DNA from: Candidatus Sulfopaludibacter sp. SbA3
Lineage (GTDB): Bacteria > Acidobacteriota > Vicinamibacteria > Vicinamibacterales > UBA2999
Direction: 5' to 3'
Length of the DNA: 64,000 nucleotides
NCBI GenBank assembly: GCA_945903265.1
Contig: CAMDNQ010000004.1
Coordinates: 1 to 64,000, forward strand
Positions 45,648 to 56,116 of the stretch are shown here, in pieces. A program made the translations under genes and the position numbers. Every line of letters starts with the position of its first letter. The first letter of the stretch is position 1. The notes below the pieces were generated by a model. It made no database searches, was not told the DNA's origin, and was given only the letters and a program-made list of their open reading frames with translations.

Positions 45648-46456
45648 GCCGCCAGCGGACGTCCGCGTTCGTTCTGTTCCGGCATCTCAGGAGATTGGCG
45701 CGACAGCCAGATCAGCATCACCACGCTGAGAGGCGCGAGGATGAGTGAGATGAACTGCGAGGTCGAAAAGCCGAGGACTTCGCCGCGCGGATCGCCCCGG
45801 TAGATCTCGACGATGAAGCGCGACACGGCATACAGGAACATGTAGGCCCAGAACGTCCGCCCCGCGAAGCGGCGCCCGCGGCGTTCGGTGGCGAGCAGCA
45901 GAACCAGGATCAGCAGTTCCGCTCCCGCCTCGTACAGCTGCGTCGGGTGGAGCGGAATGCCGAGTGGCGTGCCGACATTCGCCGCCGCGAGAGGATTCGT
46001 GAAGATGACGGCCCACGGAACGTCGGTCGGACGGCCGTAGCAGCAGCCCGCCGCCATGCACCCGAGGCGCCCCGTCACGTGTCCGAGCGCAATGCCAGGC
46101 GCAAAGACATCGCACGTCGTCCAGAAGGGGAGACGATGTTTCCAGACGTACCAGAAGCCGACGACCACAGCGAGGATGAGGCCGCCGTAAAACACGCCAC
46201 CCGATCGCGCCAGCGACAGGAGGTCGGCTGTTGACCGGCTGAATTGTTCGAAGTCGACGATGAGGAGGAGCAGCTTCGCGCCGACGAGCGCGGCAATGAT
46301 GATGTAGATGCCGAGGTCGAGGACGCGATTGGGATCGAGGCCCCACCGTTTGGCCCGCCGCATCGCCAGCCACAGGCCGAGCAGATAGGAGGCGGCGAGC
46401 AGGACGCCGTAGGAATAGATGGTGACCGGCCCGATGCTAAACAGCTCTGGATACAC
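45644..46456 (-). CDS. lgt: Phosphatidylglycerol--prolipoprotein diacylglyceryl transferase
   Basis: About 270 residues, polytopic. It adds diacylglycerol to the lipobox Cys of lipoproteins. Motifs are 'SYGVLLAASYLLGLWLAMRRA' region, 'GGVFYGGLI', the signature 'GRLGCMAAGCCYGRPTD' (a Cys-rich variant of the canonical GRXGNFXNGE) and 'HPTQLYEAG'. The start is a GTG. It overlaps lspA by 20 bases, so both lipoprotein-maturation enzymes are made together. Confidence 0.93.
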   Translation of the reverse strand: MYPELFSIGPVTIYSYGVLLAASYLLGLWLAMRRAKRWGLDPNRVLDLGIYIIIAALVGAKLLLLIVDFEQFSRSTADLLSLARSGGVFYGGLILAVVVGFWYVWKHRLPFWTTCDVFAPGIALGHVTGRLGCMAAGCCYGRPTDVPWAVIFTNPLAAANVGTPLGIPLHPTQLYEAGAELLILVLLLATERRGRRFAGRTFWAYMFLYAVSRFIVEIYRGDPRGEVLGFSTSQFISLILAPLSVVMLIWLSRQSPEMPEQNERGRPLAA

Positions 46457-46940
46457 GGCGTCGTCCTATCTGAAGGAGATCGAGAATCATAAGGGAGACG
46501 CCAGCCGTAATGGCAGCGTCAGCCACGTTGAACGCCCAGAAGTGCCAGCCGTTCCAGTAAAAGTCGAAAAAATCCAGGACGTAGCCGTCGACGATCCGGT
46601 CGATGAGATTGCCCCCGGCCCCGCCGACGATGAGCGCCAGTCCGACGCGCGCCAGGCGCTGGTCCGCCGGCAGTGACGCGCCATACCAGGCCAGGGACGC
46701 GAGCGCGAGAGCTGCGACGACCGACAGGATGACCGTCTTGAATGGAAAATCGGCCGAGTTCATCAGTCCAAACGCGGCTCCGAAATTGTGGACGCGGGTC
46801 AGGTTGAAGAAGCCGGGGATGACTGCGACGCTGTCGTGGAGGGCGAAACTTGACCGCACCAGCATTTTGACGACCTGATCGACCAGGATCACCACCGCCG
46901 CGAGCGACAGTTCGAGTTTGAAGCCGCCGATCGCTCCCAT
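46437..46940 (-). CDS. lspA: Lipoprotein signal peptidase LspA
   Basis: About 167 residues, four transmembrane helices. The catalytic aspartates are in 'GGNLIDRIVDGYVLDFF' and 'WAFNVADAAITAG'; 'NFGAAFGLM' is also conserved. It removes the signal peptide after Lgt has acted. The ATG at 46940 shares one base with the ileS stop (TGATG). Confidence 0.95.
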   Translation of the reverse strand: MGAIGGFKLELSLAAVVILVDQVVKMLVRSSFALHDSVAVIPGFFNLTRVHNFGAAFGLMNSADFPFKTVILSVVAALALASLAWYGASLPADQRLARVGLALIVGGAGGNLIDRIVDGYVLDFFDFYWNGWHFWAFNVADAAITAGVSLMILDLLQIGRRRVSRAV

Positions 46941-49726
46941 CAACGGTTGACCGGTTCAGCGAGCGCGTCGACGCATCGGTCGCAGATCCCCGCCCAGTCC
47001 GGTTCGGTACGCACCGACGGGACGAATCGCCAGCAGCGTTCACACTTCACCCCGCGCGCCTTGCCGACGTCCACCGTCATCCCGCCGGCCTCGCGGGGCG
47101 CGCCCACGCGAAGGTCCAGGTCGGACACGATGAACAGCATCGGCAGCTGCTCGCGATAGCGTTCGAGCAGCTCGCCGACCGGTCCGGTCGCCGTGACCGT
47201 GACATGGGCGCTGAGCGAATTGCCTATGACCTTGTCCTTGCGCTGCTGCTCGAGGGCCGCGTTGACCTGGTTGCGTACCGCCAGCAACTGATCCCACTCG
47301 GCCATCAGCTCGCTATCGACGAACCGCTGGACATCCTGGAACTCCTCGAGGTGAACAGACTGGGCGCGCTGGCCCGGGATGTGCCGCCACAGTTCGTCCG
47401 CCGTCATCGGCAGAATCGGCGCGAGCAGCCGCGCCAGGCCGTCTGCGATGAGGTACATCGCCGTCTGCGCGGAGCGCCGGCTGTCCGACGAGGCACCAAG
47501 CGTGTACATCCGATCCTTGGTGATGTCGATGTAGAACGCGCTCAGGTCGACGGTGACCAGGGCATTCAGCGCCTGAAACACGCCGGGGAAGTCGTACGCC
47601 TCATACGCGCGGACGATTCGCTGCGCCGCATCCGCATAGCGCGCGAGCGCGTAGCGATCGGCCGGTTCGAGCTTCTCGTACGGGACGAGATCGGTCGCGG
47701 GATCGAGGTCGTACAGATTGGCGACAAGAATCCGGCACGTATTCCGCCATTTACGGTACGCCTCGACAACGCGCGCGAGGACCTCCTTGCCGAGGCGGAC
47801 CTCCTCGCCGTAATCGACCATCGCCACCCAGAGCCGCAGTATTTCGGCGCCGCTCTGCTTGATCACTTCCTGCGGCACAACGGTGTTGCCGAGCGACTTC
47901 GACATCTTGCGCCCGTGCTCATCCACCACGAAGCCGTGCGTCAGCACCTGCCGGAACGGCGCCTTGGCTCGGGTGCCAAGACCGATCAGCAGTGAGCTGT
48001 GGAACCAGCCGCGATGCTGGTCGCTGCCCTCCAGATACATGTCCGCCGGCCATGTCAGCTCCGGCCAGAACGGCAGCACCGCCTCATGGCTCGAACCAGA
48101 GTCGAACCAGACGTCGAGGATATTGCGGTCGCGCTCGAACTCCCGCCCGCCGCATGAGGGGCAGGCGAGCCCTGGAGGCGTGAACTCTTCGATCGGCCGT
48201 TCGTACCAGGCGTCGGCACCATGCTGTTCGAAGACGGTGGCGGCGCGTTCGGTCAGCTCCGGTGTCAGGACCGGCGTCTGGCAGGCCGCGCAGTTGAGTG
48301 CGGTGATCGGCACGCCCCACGACCGCTGGCGCGAGATGCACCAGTCCGGCCGGAACGCGATCATGTTGTGGATCCGCTCGCGCCCCCAGCTGGGGATCCA
48401 CCGGACGCGCTCGATTTCGGCAAGTGCCTGCTCGCGCAGACGCGCCGTGTCCATCGCGATGAACCACTGCGACGTGGCCAGGAAGATCACCGGGTTCTGA
48501 CAGCGCCAGCAGTGCGGGTATTGATGCGAGAACGTTTCGCGGTGCCAGAGCCGGCCGCGCTCCTGCAGCGCCCGTTCGACGTTGGGATTGGCGTCCCACA
48601 CGCGCTGACCGCCGAACAGTTCTACCGTCTCGAGGAAGTGGCCCCCAGGTCCGATGGGAGCATAGATCTCCAGCCCGTAACGGACGCCGGTCTTGTAGTC
48701 GTCCGCGCCATGTCCGGGCGCCGTGTGGACCGCTCCCGTACCCGCTTCGAGCGTCACGTAGTCCGCCAGGACGGCAACCGAGTCACGGTCGTAGAGCGGG
48801 TGCCGGAACCGGAGATGCTCGAGCTCCGCTCCCTTCATGCGCGCGATCGGGATACCAAACGGACGCTTCACCGCGTCGCTCACGCGTGCCGCCAGCCCTT
48901 CCGCCACGATGACCGCCCGGCCCTCCACGTCGTATGCGGCGTAATCGAAGTCGGGGTGAAAGGCGATTGCCAGGTTCGACGGAATCGTCCATGGCGTCGT
49001 CGTCCAGATCAGCACCGAGGCTTCGCGTCCAGCAAGCTCCGGCACGCGCGCGGCCAGCTCGCCGGCACTGTCGGGGTTCAGGGGGAACTCGACGTAGATC
49101 GATGGCGACGAATGGTCCTCGTACTCGACCTCCGCCTCGGCGAGCGCCGTCCGGCAATGGATGCACCAGTGGACCGGCTTCTTGCCCTTGTAGACCATCC
49201 CGTCGGCGACGAACTTCCCCAGCGCGCGCACGATGGCCGCCTGGTACTGATAGTTCATCGTCAGGTAGGGCTTCGACCAGAGGCCCATGACGCCGAGCCG
49301 CTCGAATTCTTCGCGCTGGATGTCCACATACCGCGCGGCATACTCACGGCACGCCCGGCGGAAATCGGCGACGCTCATCTCGCGCTTCTTCGGACCCAGC
49401 TCCCGATCGACCTTCAGCTCGATCGGCAGGCCGTGGCAGTCCCACCCAGGGACGTACGGCGCGTCAAACCCCGCCATCGTCTTCGAACGGACGATGAAGT
49501 CCTTGAGGATCTTGTTGAGCGCGTGGCCGATGTGGATATTGCCGTTGGCGTACGGCGGGCCGTCATGCAGGACGAACTTCGGCCGTCCGGCGCGGCGGCG
49601 GCGAATCTCCCCGTACAGATCGGTCGTCTTCCAGTGCGCGAGCCACTCGGGCTCGGCCGTCTGGAGATTGGCTTTCATGGGAAAGCCGGTGCGCGGGAGA
49701 TTAACGGTGTCCTTCCACTCGGGCAT
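46940..49726 (-). CDS. ileS: Isoleucyl-tRNA synthetase
   Basis: About 928 residues, full length. HIGH motif '[12 protein letters not shown]', the editing domain, KMSKS motif '[12 protein letters not shown]' and a C-terminal zinc site 'KCERCWRF' ... 'ICDRCVDAL' place it in the bacterial type-1 group. The ATG at 49726 ('[21 protein letters not shown]' region) matches family N-termini. A longer upstream frame is an artefact overlapping the divergent peptidase. It heads the run ileS-lspA-lgt-rluD-Nudix. Confidence 0.97.
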   Translation of the reverse strand: MPEWKDTVNLPRTGFPMKANLQTAEPEWLAHWKTTDLYGEIRRRRAGRPKFVLHDGPPYANGNIHIGHALNKILKDFIVRSKTMAGFDAPYVPGWDCHGLPIELKVDRELGPKKREMSVADFRRACREYAARYVDIQREEFERLGVMGLWSKPYLTMNYQYQAAIVRALGKFVADGMVYKGKKPVHWCIHCRTALAEAEVEYEDHSSPSIYVEFPLNPDSAGELAARVPELAGREASVLIWTTTPWTIPSNLAIAFHPDFDYAAYDVEGRAVIVAEGLAARVSDAVKRPFGIPIARMKGAELEHLRFRHPLYDRDSVAVLADYVTLEAGTGAVHTAPGHGADDYKTGVRYGLEIYAPIGPGGHFLETVELFGGQRVWDANPNVERALQERGRLWHRETFSHQYPHCWRCQNPVIFLATSQWFIAMDTARLREQALAEIERVRWIPSWGRERIHNMIAFRPDWCISRQRSWGVPITALNCAACQTPVLTPELTERAATVFEQHGADAWYERPIEEFTPPGLACPSCGGREFERDRNILDVWFDSGSSHEAVLPFWPELTWPADMYLEGSDQHRGWFHSSLLIGLGTRAKAPFRQVLTHGFVVDEHGRKMSKSLGNTVVPQEVIKQSGAEILRLWVAMVDYGEEVRLGKEVLARVVEAYRKWRNTCRILVANLYDLDPATDLVPYEKLEPADRYALARYADAAQRIVRAYEAYDFPGVFQALNALVTVDLSAFYIDITKDRMYTLGASSDSRRSAQTAMYLIADGLARLLAPILPMTADELWRHIPGQRAQSVHLEEFQDVQRFVDSELMAEWDQLLAVRNQVNAALEQQRKDKVIGNSLSAHVTVTATGPVGELLERYREQLPMLFIVSDLDLRVGAPREAGGMTVDVGKARGVKCERCWRFVPSVRTEPDWAGICDRCVDALAEPVNR

Positions 49727-49741
49727 ACGACATTCAAATTC

Positions 49742-49747
49742 TATAAT
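49742..49747 (+). promoter_or_regulatory. -10 box of the M16 peptidase gene, predicted leaderless
   Basis: TATAAT, six bases (GCGGGG), then the ATG at 49754. There is no -35. The GCGGGG stretch is too close to the ATG to be a conventional ribosome-binding site. Confidence 0.55.
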
Positions 49748-49753
49748 GCGGGG

Positions 49754-51025
49754 ATGGTCGAAGAGGTGTTCCTCGACAACGGCTTGCGCGTCCTCGTACA
49801 GGAACTGCACACGGCGCCGCTGGCGTCGGTGTGGTGCTGGTATCGCGTCGGATCGCGCGACGAAACGACGGGACTGACGGGCGTCTCGCACTGGGTCGAG
49901 CACATGAACTTCAAGGGGACCACCAACATTCCCCGCGACAAGGTCAAAGGCATCATTGAGCAGTTTGGCGGGTACTGGAACGGGTACACCTGGATTGACC
50001 AGACCACCTATACGGAGACGGCGACCAGTGATGCGCTCGATCGGATGCTTTTTATCGAAGCAGAGCGCATGGCCAGCTGCCTCTACGACCCCGCGGACTG
50101 CGAATCGGAGCGGACCGTCATCATCTCGGAATTGCAGGGCGGAGAGAACGATCCGGAGACGATGCTCGACCAGGAGTTGACGGCGGTCGCGTTCACCGCA
50201 CACCCGTACCGGCACCCCACGATCGGGTGGTTATCCGATCTGCAGACGATGACGCGCGACGATCTGTACGGGTACTACCGCCGGCACTACGTCCCCAACA
50301 ACGCCACACTGGTCGTCGCGGGCGACGTCGAGACGCGCGAGGCGATTGCCGCCGTGGAGCGCCACTTCGGTGCGATCACGCCCGGCGATGTGACGAAGCG
50401 GCCGTTGACGCCGGAGCCGGAACAGGCGGGCGAGCGCCGGATCGTCCTCTCGCGCGGCGGCACAACCGCGTACCTGAAGCTCGGGTATCACGCGCCAGCG
50501 GTGACGGACGCCGAGTTTTTCCCGATGCTCGTGCTCGACGCGGTTCTGACCGGAGCCAAGGGCGTCAACCTGTGGGCCAGCTTTCGGATGCCGCCCCCGC
50601 AGCGGAGCGCGCGGTTGTATCGCGCCCTTGTCGATACAGGCCTGGCATCGGCGATCGGCGGCGGAATCGTGCCGACCGCCGACCCGTTTCTGTACACCGT
50701 CTCCCTGACCGCCGCGTCGGGGACGCCGCTCGCGCGACTGGAAGAGGCGGCGCTGGGCGCCATTGACGAGGTTCGGACGCACGGCATCACGGACGCGGAG
50801 CTGAAGAAAGCCGTCCACCAGCTGCGCGCGCGGCTCGTCTTCGAGAACGACAGCATCACCAATATCGCCCATCAACTCGGGTACTTCGACACCATCGACA
50901 GCTGGCGCACGGTCGCGTCCCTCGAGTCCCGGATCGCGGGGGTGACGGTTGAACAGGTTGCGCGGGTCGCGGCGAAACGGCTGAACGCGACGAATCGGAC
51001 CGTCGGTTGGTTCGAGCCGCAATGA
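49754..51025 (+). CDS. M16 family zinc peptidase, active subunit
   Basis: About 423 residues. The inverted zinc motif HXXEH is intact in '[15 protein letters not shown]', with the distal acidic residues in '[17 protein letters not shown]'. M16 peptidases cleave short peptides or process exported proteins. It starts at the predicted leaderless ATG. The stop overlaps the next gene (ATGA), which encodes an inactive paralogue, so the pair probably forms a heterodimer like mitochondrial processing peptidase. No signal peptide is visible, so location is uncertain. Confidence 0.93.
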   Translation: MVEEVFLDNGLRVLVQELHTAPLASVWCWYRVGSRDETTGLTGVSHWVEHMNFKGTTNIPRDKVKGIIEQFGGYWNGYTWIDQTTYTETATSDALDRMLFIEAERMASCLYDPADCESERTVIISELQGGENDPETMLDQELTAVAFTAHPYRHPTIGWLSDLQTMTRDDLYGYYRRHYVPNNATLVVAGDVETREAIAAVERHFGAITPGDVTKRPLTPEPEQAGERRIVLSRGGTTAYLKLGYHAPAVTDAEFFPMLVLDAVLTGAKGVNLWASFRMPPPQRSARLYRALVDTGLASAIGGGIVPTADPFLYTVSLTAASGTPLARLEEAALGAIDEVRTHGITDAELKKAVHQLRARLVFENDSITNIAHQLGYFDTIDSWRTVASLESRIAGVTVEQVARVAAKRLNATNRTVGWFEPQ

Positions 51026-52296
51026 CAACCTCTGTCTCCGGCGGCCTCGCGCCGGTTCGCGCCGTTCTCGACAACGGCGCGATCGTGACCGCGAAACGCT
51101 CGACGACCACACCGGCGGTGACGATCCACCTCGGATTCCTCGCGGGCTCCGTGTGCGACCCGCCGGCGCACGCCGGTCTGGCACACTTTGCCTCCCGCAC
51201 GATCGATCGAGGTACCGCCATTCGGCCGGCGGACGTCATTGCCGAGGAACTCGATCGGCGCGGCGTGTCGCTCTCGACGATGGTCAATCGGCATGTCACG
51301 GCGCTGATCTGCACCTGTCTCATCGAGGATCTGGATGACGTCCTCGGGCTCCTGGCCGACATCGTCATGCACCCGGTCTTTCCGGACGAGGAGGTGGCGA
51401 CCAAGCGCGGAGAAGTCGTGACGCTGATCCGGCAGGACGAGGACAATCCCGCCGTGATGGCGACCGAAGGGCTGTTCGCGGACCTGTACGGCGCCGATCA
51501 CGGCTACGGCCGGCGGCCGCGCGGGAGCGTCGAGACCGTCGGCGCGATCGACGCCGGCGCGCTCCGGCGGTTCCATAGCGAGCGCGTGCGGCCGGGCGGG
51601 ATGTCGCTGGTGATGGTCGGTGACGTCGATCCGCAGCAGGCGATCGACGCCGCGCGTCAGGCGTTCGGCGGCTGGACGGGAGCGCCATCCGCTCCGGTGG
51701 AGCTGAGCGACGGCGTGCCGGCATCGGTACGGCGCGTACGCACTATCCCGATGATGAACAAGGCGCAGGCGGATATCGCGTACGGGTTCACGGGCATCCG
51801 CCGATCCGACCCCGCGTATTACGCGTACTGGTTGATGAACAACATCCTCGGTCAGTACGCGATTGGCGGACGTCTCGGCGACAGCATTCGCGAGCGGCAG
51901 GGCATGGCGTATTACGTGTTCAGCGCGCTCGATGCCAACCTGATTCCTGGCCCGCTGATGGTCCGCGCGGGCGTTAGTCCCACGAACGTCGACCGCGCCG
52001 TCGCCTCGATTGACGAAGAACTCGAACGGATGCGCGCCGACGGGCCCACTGATCGGGAGATGACCGAGTCGCGGCAGTACCTGATCTGGTCGATGCCCCG
52101 CACGCTCGAAACGAACGTCGGGATCGCCAGCTTCCTGCAGACGGCCGAGTTCTTCGGGCTGGGGACCGACTACGATGTGCGGATTCCTGGACTTCTACAG
52201 GCGGTTACGCGCGATGAGGTCCACGCGGCCGCGCGCCGCACACTTAATCCGGAGACAGCGACGATCGTCATCGCCGGACCGTATACGCGGACCTGA
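51022..52296 (+). CDS. M16 family protein, inactive partner subunit
   Basis: About 424 residues. The same fold as its neighbour ('FLAGSVCDPPAHAGLAHFAS', 'FNDISE'-type pattern replaced), but the HXXEH motif has become HFASR, so it cannot bind catalytic zinc. An Arg/Tyr-containing C-terminal region typical of the non-catalytic half is kept ('QGMAYYVFSALD'). The ATG at 51022 overlaps the active subunit's stop. It probably shapes the substrate chamber. The stop lies inside a hairpin repeat (52287-52329). Confidence 0.9.
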   Translation: MTTSVSGGLAPVRAVLDNGAIVTAKRSTTTPAVTIHLGFLAGSVCDPPAHAGLAHFASRTIDRGTAIRPADVIAEELDRRGVSLSTMVNRHVTALICTCLIEDLDDVLGLLADIVMHPVFPDEEVATKRGEVVTLIRQDEDNPAVMATEGLFADLYGADHGYGRRPRGSVETVGAIDAGALRRFHSERVRPGGMSLVMVGDVDPQQAIDAARQAFGGWTGAPSAPVELSDGVPASVRRVRTIPMMNKAQADIAYGFTGIRRSDPAYYAYWLMNNILGQYAIGGRLGDSIRERQGMAYYVFSALDANLIPGPLMVRAGVSPTNVDRAVASIDEELERMRADGPTDREMTESRQYLIWSMPRTLETNVGIASFLQTAEFFGLGTDYDVRIPGLLQAVTRDEVHAAARRTLNPETATIVIAGPYTRT

Positions 52297-52329
52297 CCCC
52301 TCGGCTAGCTCGGGACAGGCAAGGTCCGC
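52287..52329. repeat. Dispersed inverted repeat GCGGACCT...AGGTCCGC
   Basis: Eight-base perfect arms 27 bases apart, with a loop containing CCTCGGCTAGCTCGGG. It overlaps the end of the M16 gene and lies between convergent genes, so it may terminate both. The arm sequence matches the hairpin at 31807-31828. Confidence 0.6.
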
Positions 52330-52337
52330 GCCGCCGC

Positions 52338-52682
52338 TTACCCGGGCGGCCAGGCGAGCGACCGGCCAGCCAGGAGATGCAGGTGGATGTGGAAGACGGT
52401 CTGGCCCGCATCCCGGTTCGTGTTGAATACGGTCCGATAGCCGGGTTCGTCGTATCCGTGTTCCTTCGCAATCGCCGCCGCGCGGCGAACCATCAATCCC
52501 ACGAGCGCGTCATCGGCGTCCGACAGGTCGTTCAACGACGCGATGTGTTTTTTCGGAATGATGAGCAGATGGAGCGGCGCCTGTGGATTGATGTCTCTCA
52601 GGACGACGACCGCCTCGTCCTGATACAGGATCGGACTCGGAATCTGGCCCGCGATGATCTTGCAGAAGAGACAATCGTTCAT
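52338..52682 (-). CDS. HIT family hydrolase
   Basis: 114 residues. The histidine triad is visible in 'GQTVFHIHLHLLAGR', and the N-terminal 'CLFCKIIAGQIPSPILYQDE' carries the CXXC of the Hint/HinT group. It probably hydrolyses nucleoside phosphoramidates. The ATG at 52682 overlaps the prmC stop (ATGA); longer starts lie wholly inside prmC. Confidence 0.94.
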   Translation of the reverse strand: MNDCLFCKIIAGQIPSPILYQDEAVVVLRDINPQAPLHLLIIPKKHIASLNDLSDADDALVGLMVRRAAAIAKEHGYDEPGYRTVFNTNRDAGQTVFHIHLHLLAGRSLAWPPG

Positions 52683-53530
52683 GCGCCGCGCTGAATGATA
52701 GCCGCTCGCGGAATGCCCTGCAGGTCGGCCCGTACCCGGCGGAGCGTCAGGGGGGCGCGTGCCGCCACGAGCGCCTCGACCTGTTCTTCCTGGCCGTAAC
52801 CGAACTCCATGACGAGCCAGCCGCCGGGCTTGAGCTTCAGGCACGCGGCGTCGAGCACGCCCGTGATGTCACGAAGCCCCTCAACTCCGCCAAAGAGCGC
52901 GACTTCCGGCTCGTGTTTCACCGCAGGGGCGAGCGCCGGCTTGTCGCCGTCTTTGACATACGGCGGATTGGCCGTGATCACATCGAAGGGTCCCGGCACG
53001 TCGTTCAGGTAGGACGTCGCGACAAAGCGAACCCGGTCGGCCACGCCAAGTCGTGTCGCATTGCGCCGTGCGACCTCGAGAGCAGCCGTCGAGATGTCGG
53101 TCGCCGTGATGCGGCAGCGGGGACGCTCATGAGCGAGTGAGACGGCCACGCACCCGCTGCCCGTGCCGACGTCGGCGACGTCGGCCCCGCCGAGCGTGGG
53201 CAGGAGCCCGACGGCCTCTTCGACCAGGAACTCTGTCTCCGGGCGCGGAATCAGCACCGCCGGCGTGACCTCGAATTCGAGGCCCCAGAACTCCCGGACG
53301 CCGAGGATGTACGCGCTCGGCTCACGCCGGCGTCTGCGCTCGACCCACTCCGAGAACTGCGGTTCCAGCTGCGGCGGCGTCGCGGCCTGCCGCTCGACCA
53401 GCAGCCTCGCGCGATCCCATCCGAGGATGGTGCGCGCGTACAGGTCGACGTCGATCGCCGCTTCCGTCTGGGCGATACCCGCGGCAGCGAGCACGCCCCG
53501 CGCTTCCACCAGCCGTTCGTGCAGCGTCAA
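52679..53530 (-). CDS. prmC: Release factor glutamine methyltransferase PrmC
   Basis: About 283 residues. It methylates the Gln of the GGQ motif of release factors. '[16 protein letters not shown]' is the SAM site and '[14 protein letters not shown]' the NPPY catalytic motif; '[17 protein letters not shown]' is also family-typical. The start is a TTG overlapping the prfA stop (TTGA). It lies directly after its substrate gene prfA. Confidence 0.95.
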   Translation of the reverse strand: MTLHERLVEARGVLAAAGIAQTEAAIDVDLYARTILGWDRARLLVERQAATPPQLEPQFSEWVERRRRREPSAYILGVREFWGLEFEVTPAVLIPRPETEFLVEEAVGLLPTLGGADVADVGTGSGCVAVSLAHERPRCRITATDISTAALEVARRNATRLGVADRVRFVATSYLNDVPGPFDVITANPPYVKDGDKPALAPAVKHEPEVALFGGVEGLRDITGVLDAACLKLKPGGWLVMEFGYGQEEQVEALVAARAPLTLRRVRADLQGIPRAAIIQRGA

Positions 53531-54600
53531 TTGACGGAGGTCGCTTCTTTGAGCTTTTCGGAGTTATAGAAGGTCGAGACTTCCTGGAGAAGCTCGGCCG
53601 GATCGCCTTCGAGGACGTCGTGCAATCGGTGCGTCGTGAAGTTGATGCGATGGTCGGTAATGCGGCTCTGCGGAAAGTTGTAGGTGCGAATCTTCTCGGA
53701 ACGTTCTCCTGTACCAACCTGCCCCCGCCGTTCCTTGGCAATCGCGTCGTGCTGCTTCTGCGTCTCCATTTCGTAGAGGCGCGCGCGCAGCACTTTCATC
53801 GCCTTCGCGCGGTTCTTGATCTGCGATTTCTCGTCCTGCTGCGACACCACCAGCCCGCTGGGGAGATGCGTGATCCGGATCGCGGAATAGGTCGTGTTCA
53901 CGCTCTGCCCGCCGGGTCCGCTGGAGCAGAACGTATCGACGCGCAGGTCCTTTTCGTTGATCTGGATATCGACTTCTTCGGCTTCGGGAAGCACGGCCAC
54001 CGTCGCGGTGGAGGTATGAATGCGTCCGCTCGCCTCCGTGGCCGGCACGCGCTGCACGCGATGCACGCCGCTCTCGTATTTGAGCTTGCTGTACACGCCG
54101 CGCCCTTCAATCGACGCAATCACTTCCTTCAACCCGCCGGAGCTGCTGTCGCTGGTCGACATCACGTCGAGCTTCCAGCCCTGGCGCTCGGCGAAACGCG
54201 AGTACATCCGGAACAGGTCCGCGGCGAAGAGGGCTGCCTCGTCGCCGCCCGTACCGGCGCGAATTTCGAGGATGACGTTCTTCTCGTCATTCGGATCCTT
54301 AGGCACCAGCAGGATCCGGAGCTCGGCGACAATCGCGTCGCGCCGGGTCTGCAGGGACGCCAGTTCCTCGTGCGCAAGCTCCTGCATCTCGGGGTCGCCG
54401 GCACGCACGATTTCTTCGGACCCCTCGATGTCCTTCTGTACGAGCTTGTACTCACGGTGCTTCTCGACGAGCGGCTCCAGCTCCGCCAGCTTCTTGGCGG
54501 CTTTCTTGTACTCGGTCTGATCCGACTGGACCTCGACCGTGCCGAGCCGGGTGAGCAGCTCCTCGTACTCCGATTCGAACGACGCGAGCTTATCGAACAT
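53527..54600 (-). CDS. prfA: Peptide chain release factor 1
   Basis: About 357 residues. The GGQ motif that triggers peptidyl-tRNA hydrolysis is in '[16 protein letters not shown]'. The stop-codon-reading tripeptide, usually PXT, appears as PAT in '[13 protein letters not shown]'. '[15 protein letters not shown]' is also conserved. The ATG at 54600 follows the moaD stop by nine bases. It is encoded between molybdopterin genes and prmC on one transcript. Confidence 0.95.
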   Translation of the reverse strand: MFDKLASFESEYEELLTRLGTVEVQSDQTEYKKAAKKLAELEPLVEKHREYKLVQKDIEGSEEIVRAGDPEMQELAHEELASLQTRRDAIVAELRILLVPKDPNDEKNVILEIRAGTGGDEAALFAADLFRMYSRFAERQGWKLDVMSTSDSSSGGLKEVIASIEGRGVYSKLKYESGVHRVQRVPATEASGRIHTSTATVAVLPEAEEVDIQINEKDLRVDTFCSSGPGGQSVNTTYSAIRITHLPSGLVVSQQDEKSQIKNRAKAMKVLRARLYEMETQKQHDAIAKERRGQVGTGERSEKIRTYNFPQSRITDHRINFTTHRLHDVLEGDPAELLQEVSTFYNSEKLKEATSVN

Positions 54601-54609
54601 CAATGCTGA

Positions 54610-54855
54610 CTAACCCCCGGAGACGGGAGGCAGGAATGCCACCTCGTCGCCGTCGTGAAGCGCGACCGCCATCCGCGCGTATTCGGCGTTGACCGCCACC
54701 GACATCGATCCTTCGTACTGCGCCAGCGAGGGCATCTCGCTCGTCAGCGCCGTCCATACCGTCTGGACGGTCGCCGCGTCGGGCACCTCCCGCACGAGTT
54801 CGCCCGCGCCGGCCAGGTCGCGCAGCCGCGCAAACAGCCGGACCGTCACGCGCAT
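54610..54855 (-). CDS. moaD: Molybdopterin synthase sulfur carrier subunit MoaD
   Basis: 81 residues with the ubiquitin-like fold and the C-terminal Gly-Gly ('VAFLPPVSGG') that carries thiocarboxylate sulfur. The ATG at 54855 overlaps moaE by ten bases, so the two subunits are translationally coupled in the order moaE-moaD. Confidence 0.9.
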   Translation of the reverse strand: MRVTVRLFARLRDLAGAGELVREVPDAATVQTVWTALTSEMPSLAQYEGSMSVAVNAEYARMAVALHDGDEVAFLPPVSGG

Positions 54856-55322
54856 GCGGTCTTGTACGCCGCTTGCCGCGCCGACTCGTCGTCGGGATCG
54901 GCGGTCGCCCCTTCGAGCCACACGTCGCCGCCGTCGAAATACTCGCGCTTCCAGATCGGCACGATCTGCTTGACGCGCTCGATGGCGTACCGGCAGGCCG
55001 CAAATCCAGCCGGCCGATGCGGCGATACGGCCACGATGATGATGCTCGCGTCGCCGATGTCGAGACGGCCGGTGCGATGGTGCAGGCCCAGCCGGGTTCC
55101 CGGCCACTGCGCTTCCGCTTCGGTCACGATCCGCTCGAGGGCGCGCACCGCGAGCGCGTCGTACGCCTCGTATTCCAGGAACTGCACCTGCCGCCCCTGG
55201 TTCTGCGCGCGCACCAGACCGGTAAACGTCGCCACCGCTCCATCCCCGCGCGCGCCCGTCGTCAATTCCCGGATGAGTGTGTCGAGCTCGAGGGGCGCGG
55301 CGGTCACCGAGACGCGCGGCAT
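54846..55322 (-). CDS. moaE: Molybdopterin synthase catalytic subunit MoaE
   Basis: 158 residues. It converts precursor Z to molybdopterin with MoaD. 'LEYEAYDALAVRALERIV', 'HRTGRLDIGDASIIIVAVS' and the active-site Lys in 'VPIWKREYF' are visible. It is the first gene of moaE-moaD-prfA-prmC-HIT. The ATG at 55322 is six bases after TATACT, so its mRNA is probably leaderless. The upstream thiD gene ends only four bases away on the same strand. Confidence 0.94.
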   Translation of the reverse strand: MPRVSVTAAPLELDTLIRELTTGARGDGAVATFTGLVRAQNQGRQVQFLEYEAYDALAVRALERIVTEAEAQWPGTRLGLHHRTGRLDIGDASIIIVAVSPHRPAGFAACRYAIERVKQIVPIWKREYFDGGDVWLEGATADPDDESARQAAYKTACA

Positions 55323-55326
55323 GTCT

Positions 55327-56112
55327 TCAGTATACCGACCAGAAATGGTTCATCGGCCCGTGACCGCGGCCCAGTCCCGGAGCATGTTTGATGGCGCCGG
55401 CCACGTATTGCTGCACCTTCGGGACGGCATCTTCGAGCAAATCGCCGAGGGCAAGCCTGGCGGCCAGGGCAGCGGCGAACGTGCAGCCGGTTCCATGTGT
55501 GGAGGTGCCTGCGACGCGCTCGCTCCGGAAGTCGCGGAAACGTTCGCCGTCGTACAGCAGGTCGACAATGTCGCTGGACGGGTAGTGGCCACCCTTGATC
55601 ACGACGGCGGCGGCGCCCAGCGCGGCGATGTTGCGGGCGGCCTGACGGCGATCCTCATCGCTGCGAATCGTCATCCCCGACAGCACTTCCGCTTCGGGGA
55701 TGTTCGGCGTCACCACGCGTGCATGCCGCAGCAATTCCGTCCTGATGATCGCGACCGCGTCGTCGTCCACGAGGGCATCGCCGCTTTTCGCGACCATGAC
55801 GGGATCGACGACAAGGAAAGGAATCTCCAGATCGGCCACTGCCGCGGCGACCGCTTCGACGATGGCGGCTGTGGCGAGCATGCCGGTCTTGGCGGCGTGT
55901 GCGCCGATGTCGGACATCACCGCCTCGATCTGCGCGGTGACCAGCTCCGCCGACAGTGCCTGAAAGGTCGTGACGCCGATGGTGCTTTGCGCCGTCACCG
56001 CGGTGATGGCGCTGAGGCCATAGACGCCGTGTGCGGCAAATGTCTTGAGGTCGGCCTGGACACCGGCGCCGCCGCTCGAATCACTGCCGGCGATGGTGAG
56101 CGCGGTGCGCAC
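55327..56112 (-). CDS. thiD: Hydroxymethylpyrimidine/phosphomethylpyrimidine kinase ThiD
   Basis: 261 residues. It phosphorylates HMP and HMP-phosphate, the product of ThiC, in thiamine synthesis. 'TIAGSDSSGGAGVQADLKTF' and 'GTSTHGTGCTFAAALAARLA' are the substrate and anion-hole motifs. The start is a GTG four bases after bioY on the same strand. No TPP riboswitch precedes this copy, unlike thiC. Confidence 0.95.
   Translation of the reverse strand: MRTALTIAGSDSSGGAGVQADLKTFAAHGVYGLSAITAVTAQSTIGVTTFQALSAELVTAQIEAVMSDIGAHAAKTGMLATAAIVEAVAAAVADLEIPFLVVDPVMVAKSGDALVDDDAVAIIRTELLRHARVVTPNIPEAEVLSGMTIRSDEDRRQAARNIAALGAAAVVIKGGHYPSSDIVDLLYDGERFRDFRSERVAGTSTHGTGCTFAAALAARLALGDLLEDAVPKVQQYVAGAIKHAPGLGRGHGPMNHFWSVY
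55329..55334 (-). promoter_or_regulatory. -10 box of moaE, predicted leaderless
   Basis: TATACT on the minus strand, then GAAGAC, then the ATG at 55322. The box overlaps the last codons and stop of thiD. No ribosome-binding site is present. Confidence 0.5.
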
Positions 56113-56116
56113 CGCG

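Noticed and set aside
46940-50215. N-terminal extension of ileS upstream of 49726
   Set aside because: The extra 160 residues are antisense to the M16 peptidase gene and match no synthetase. The ATG at 49726 gives the normal N-terminus.
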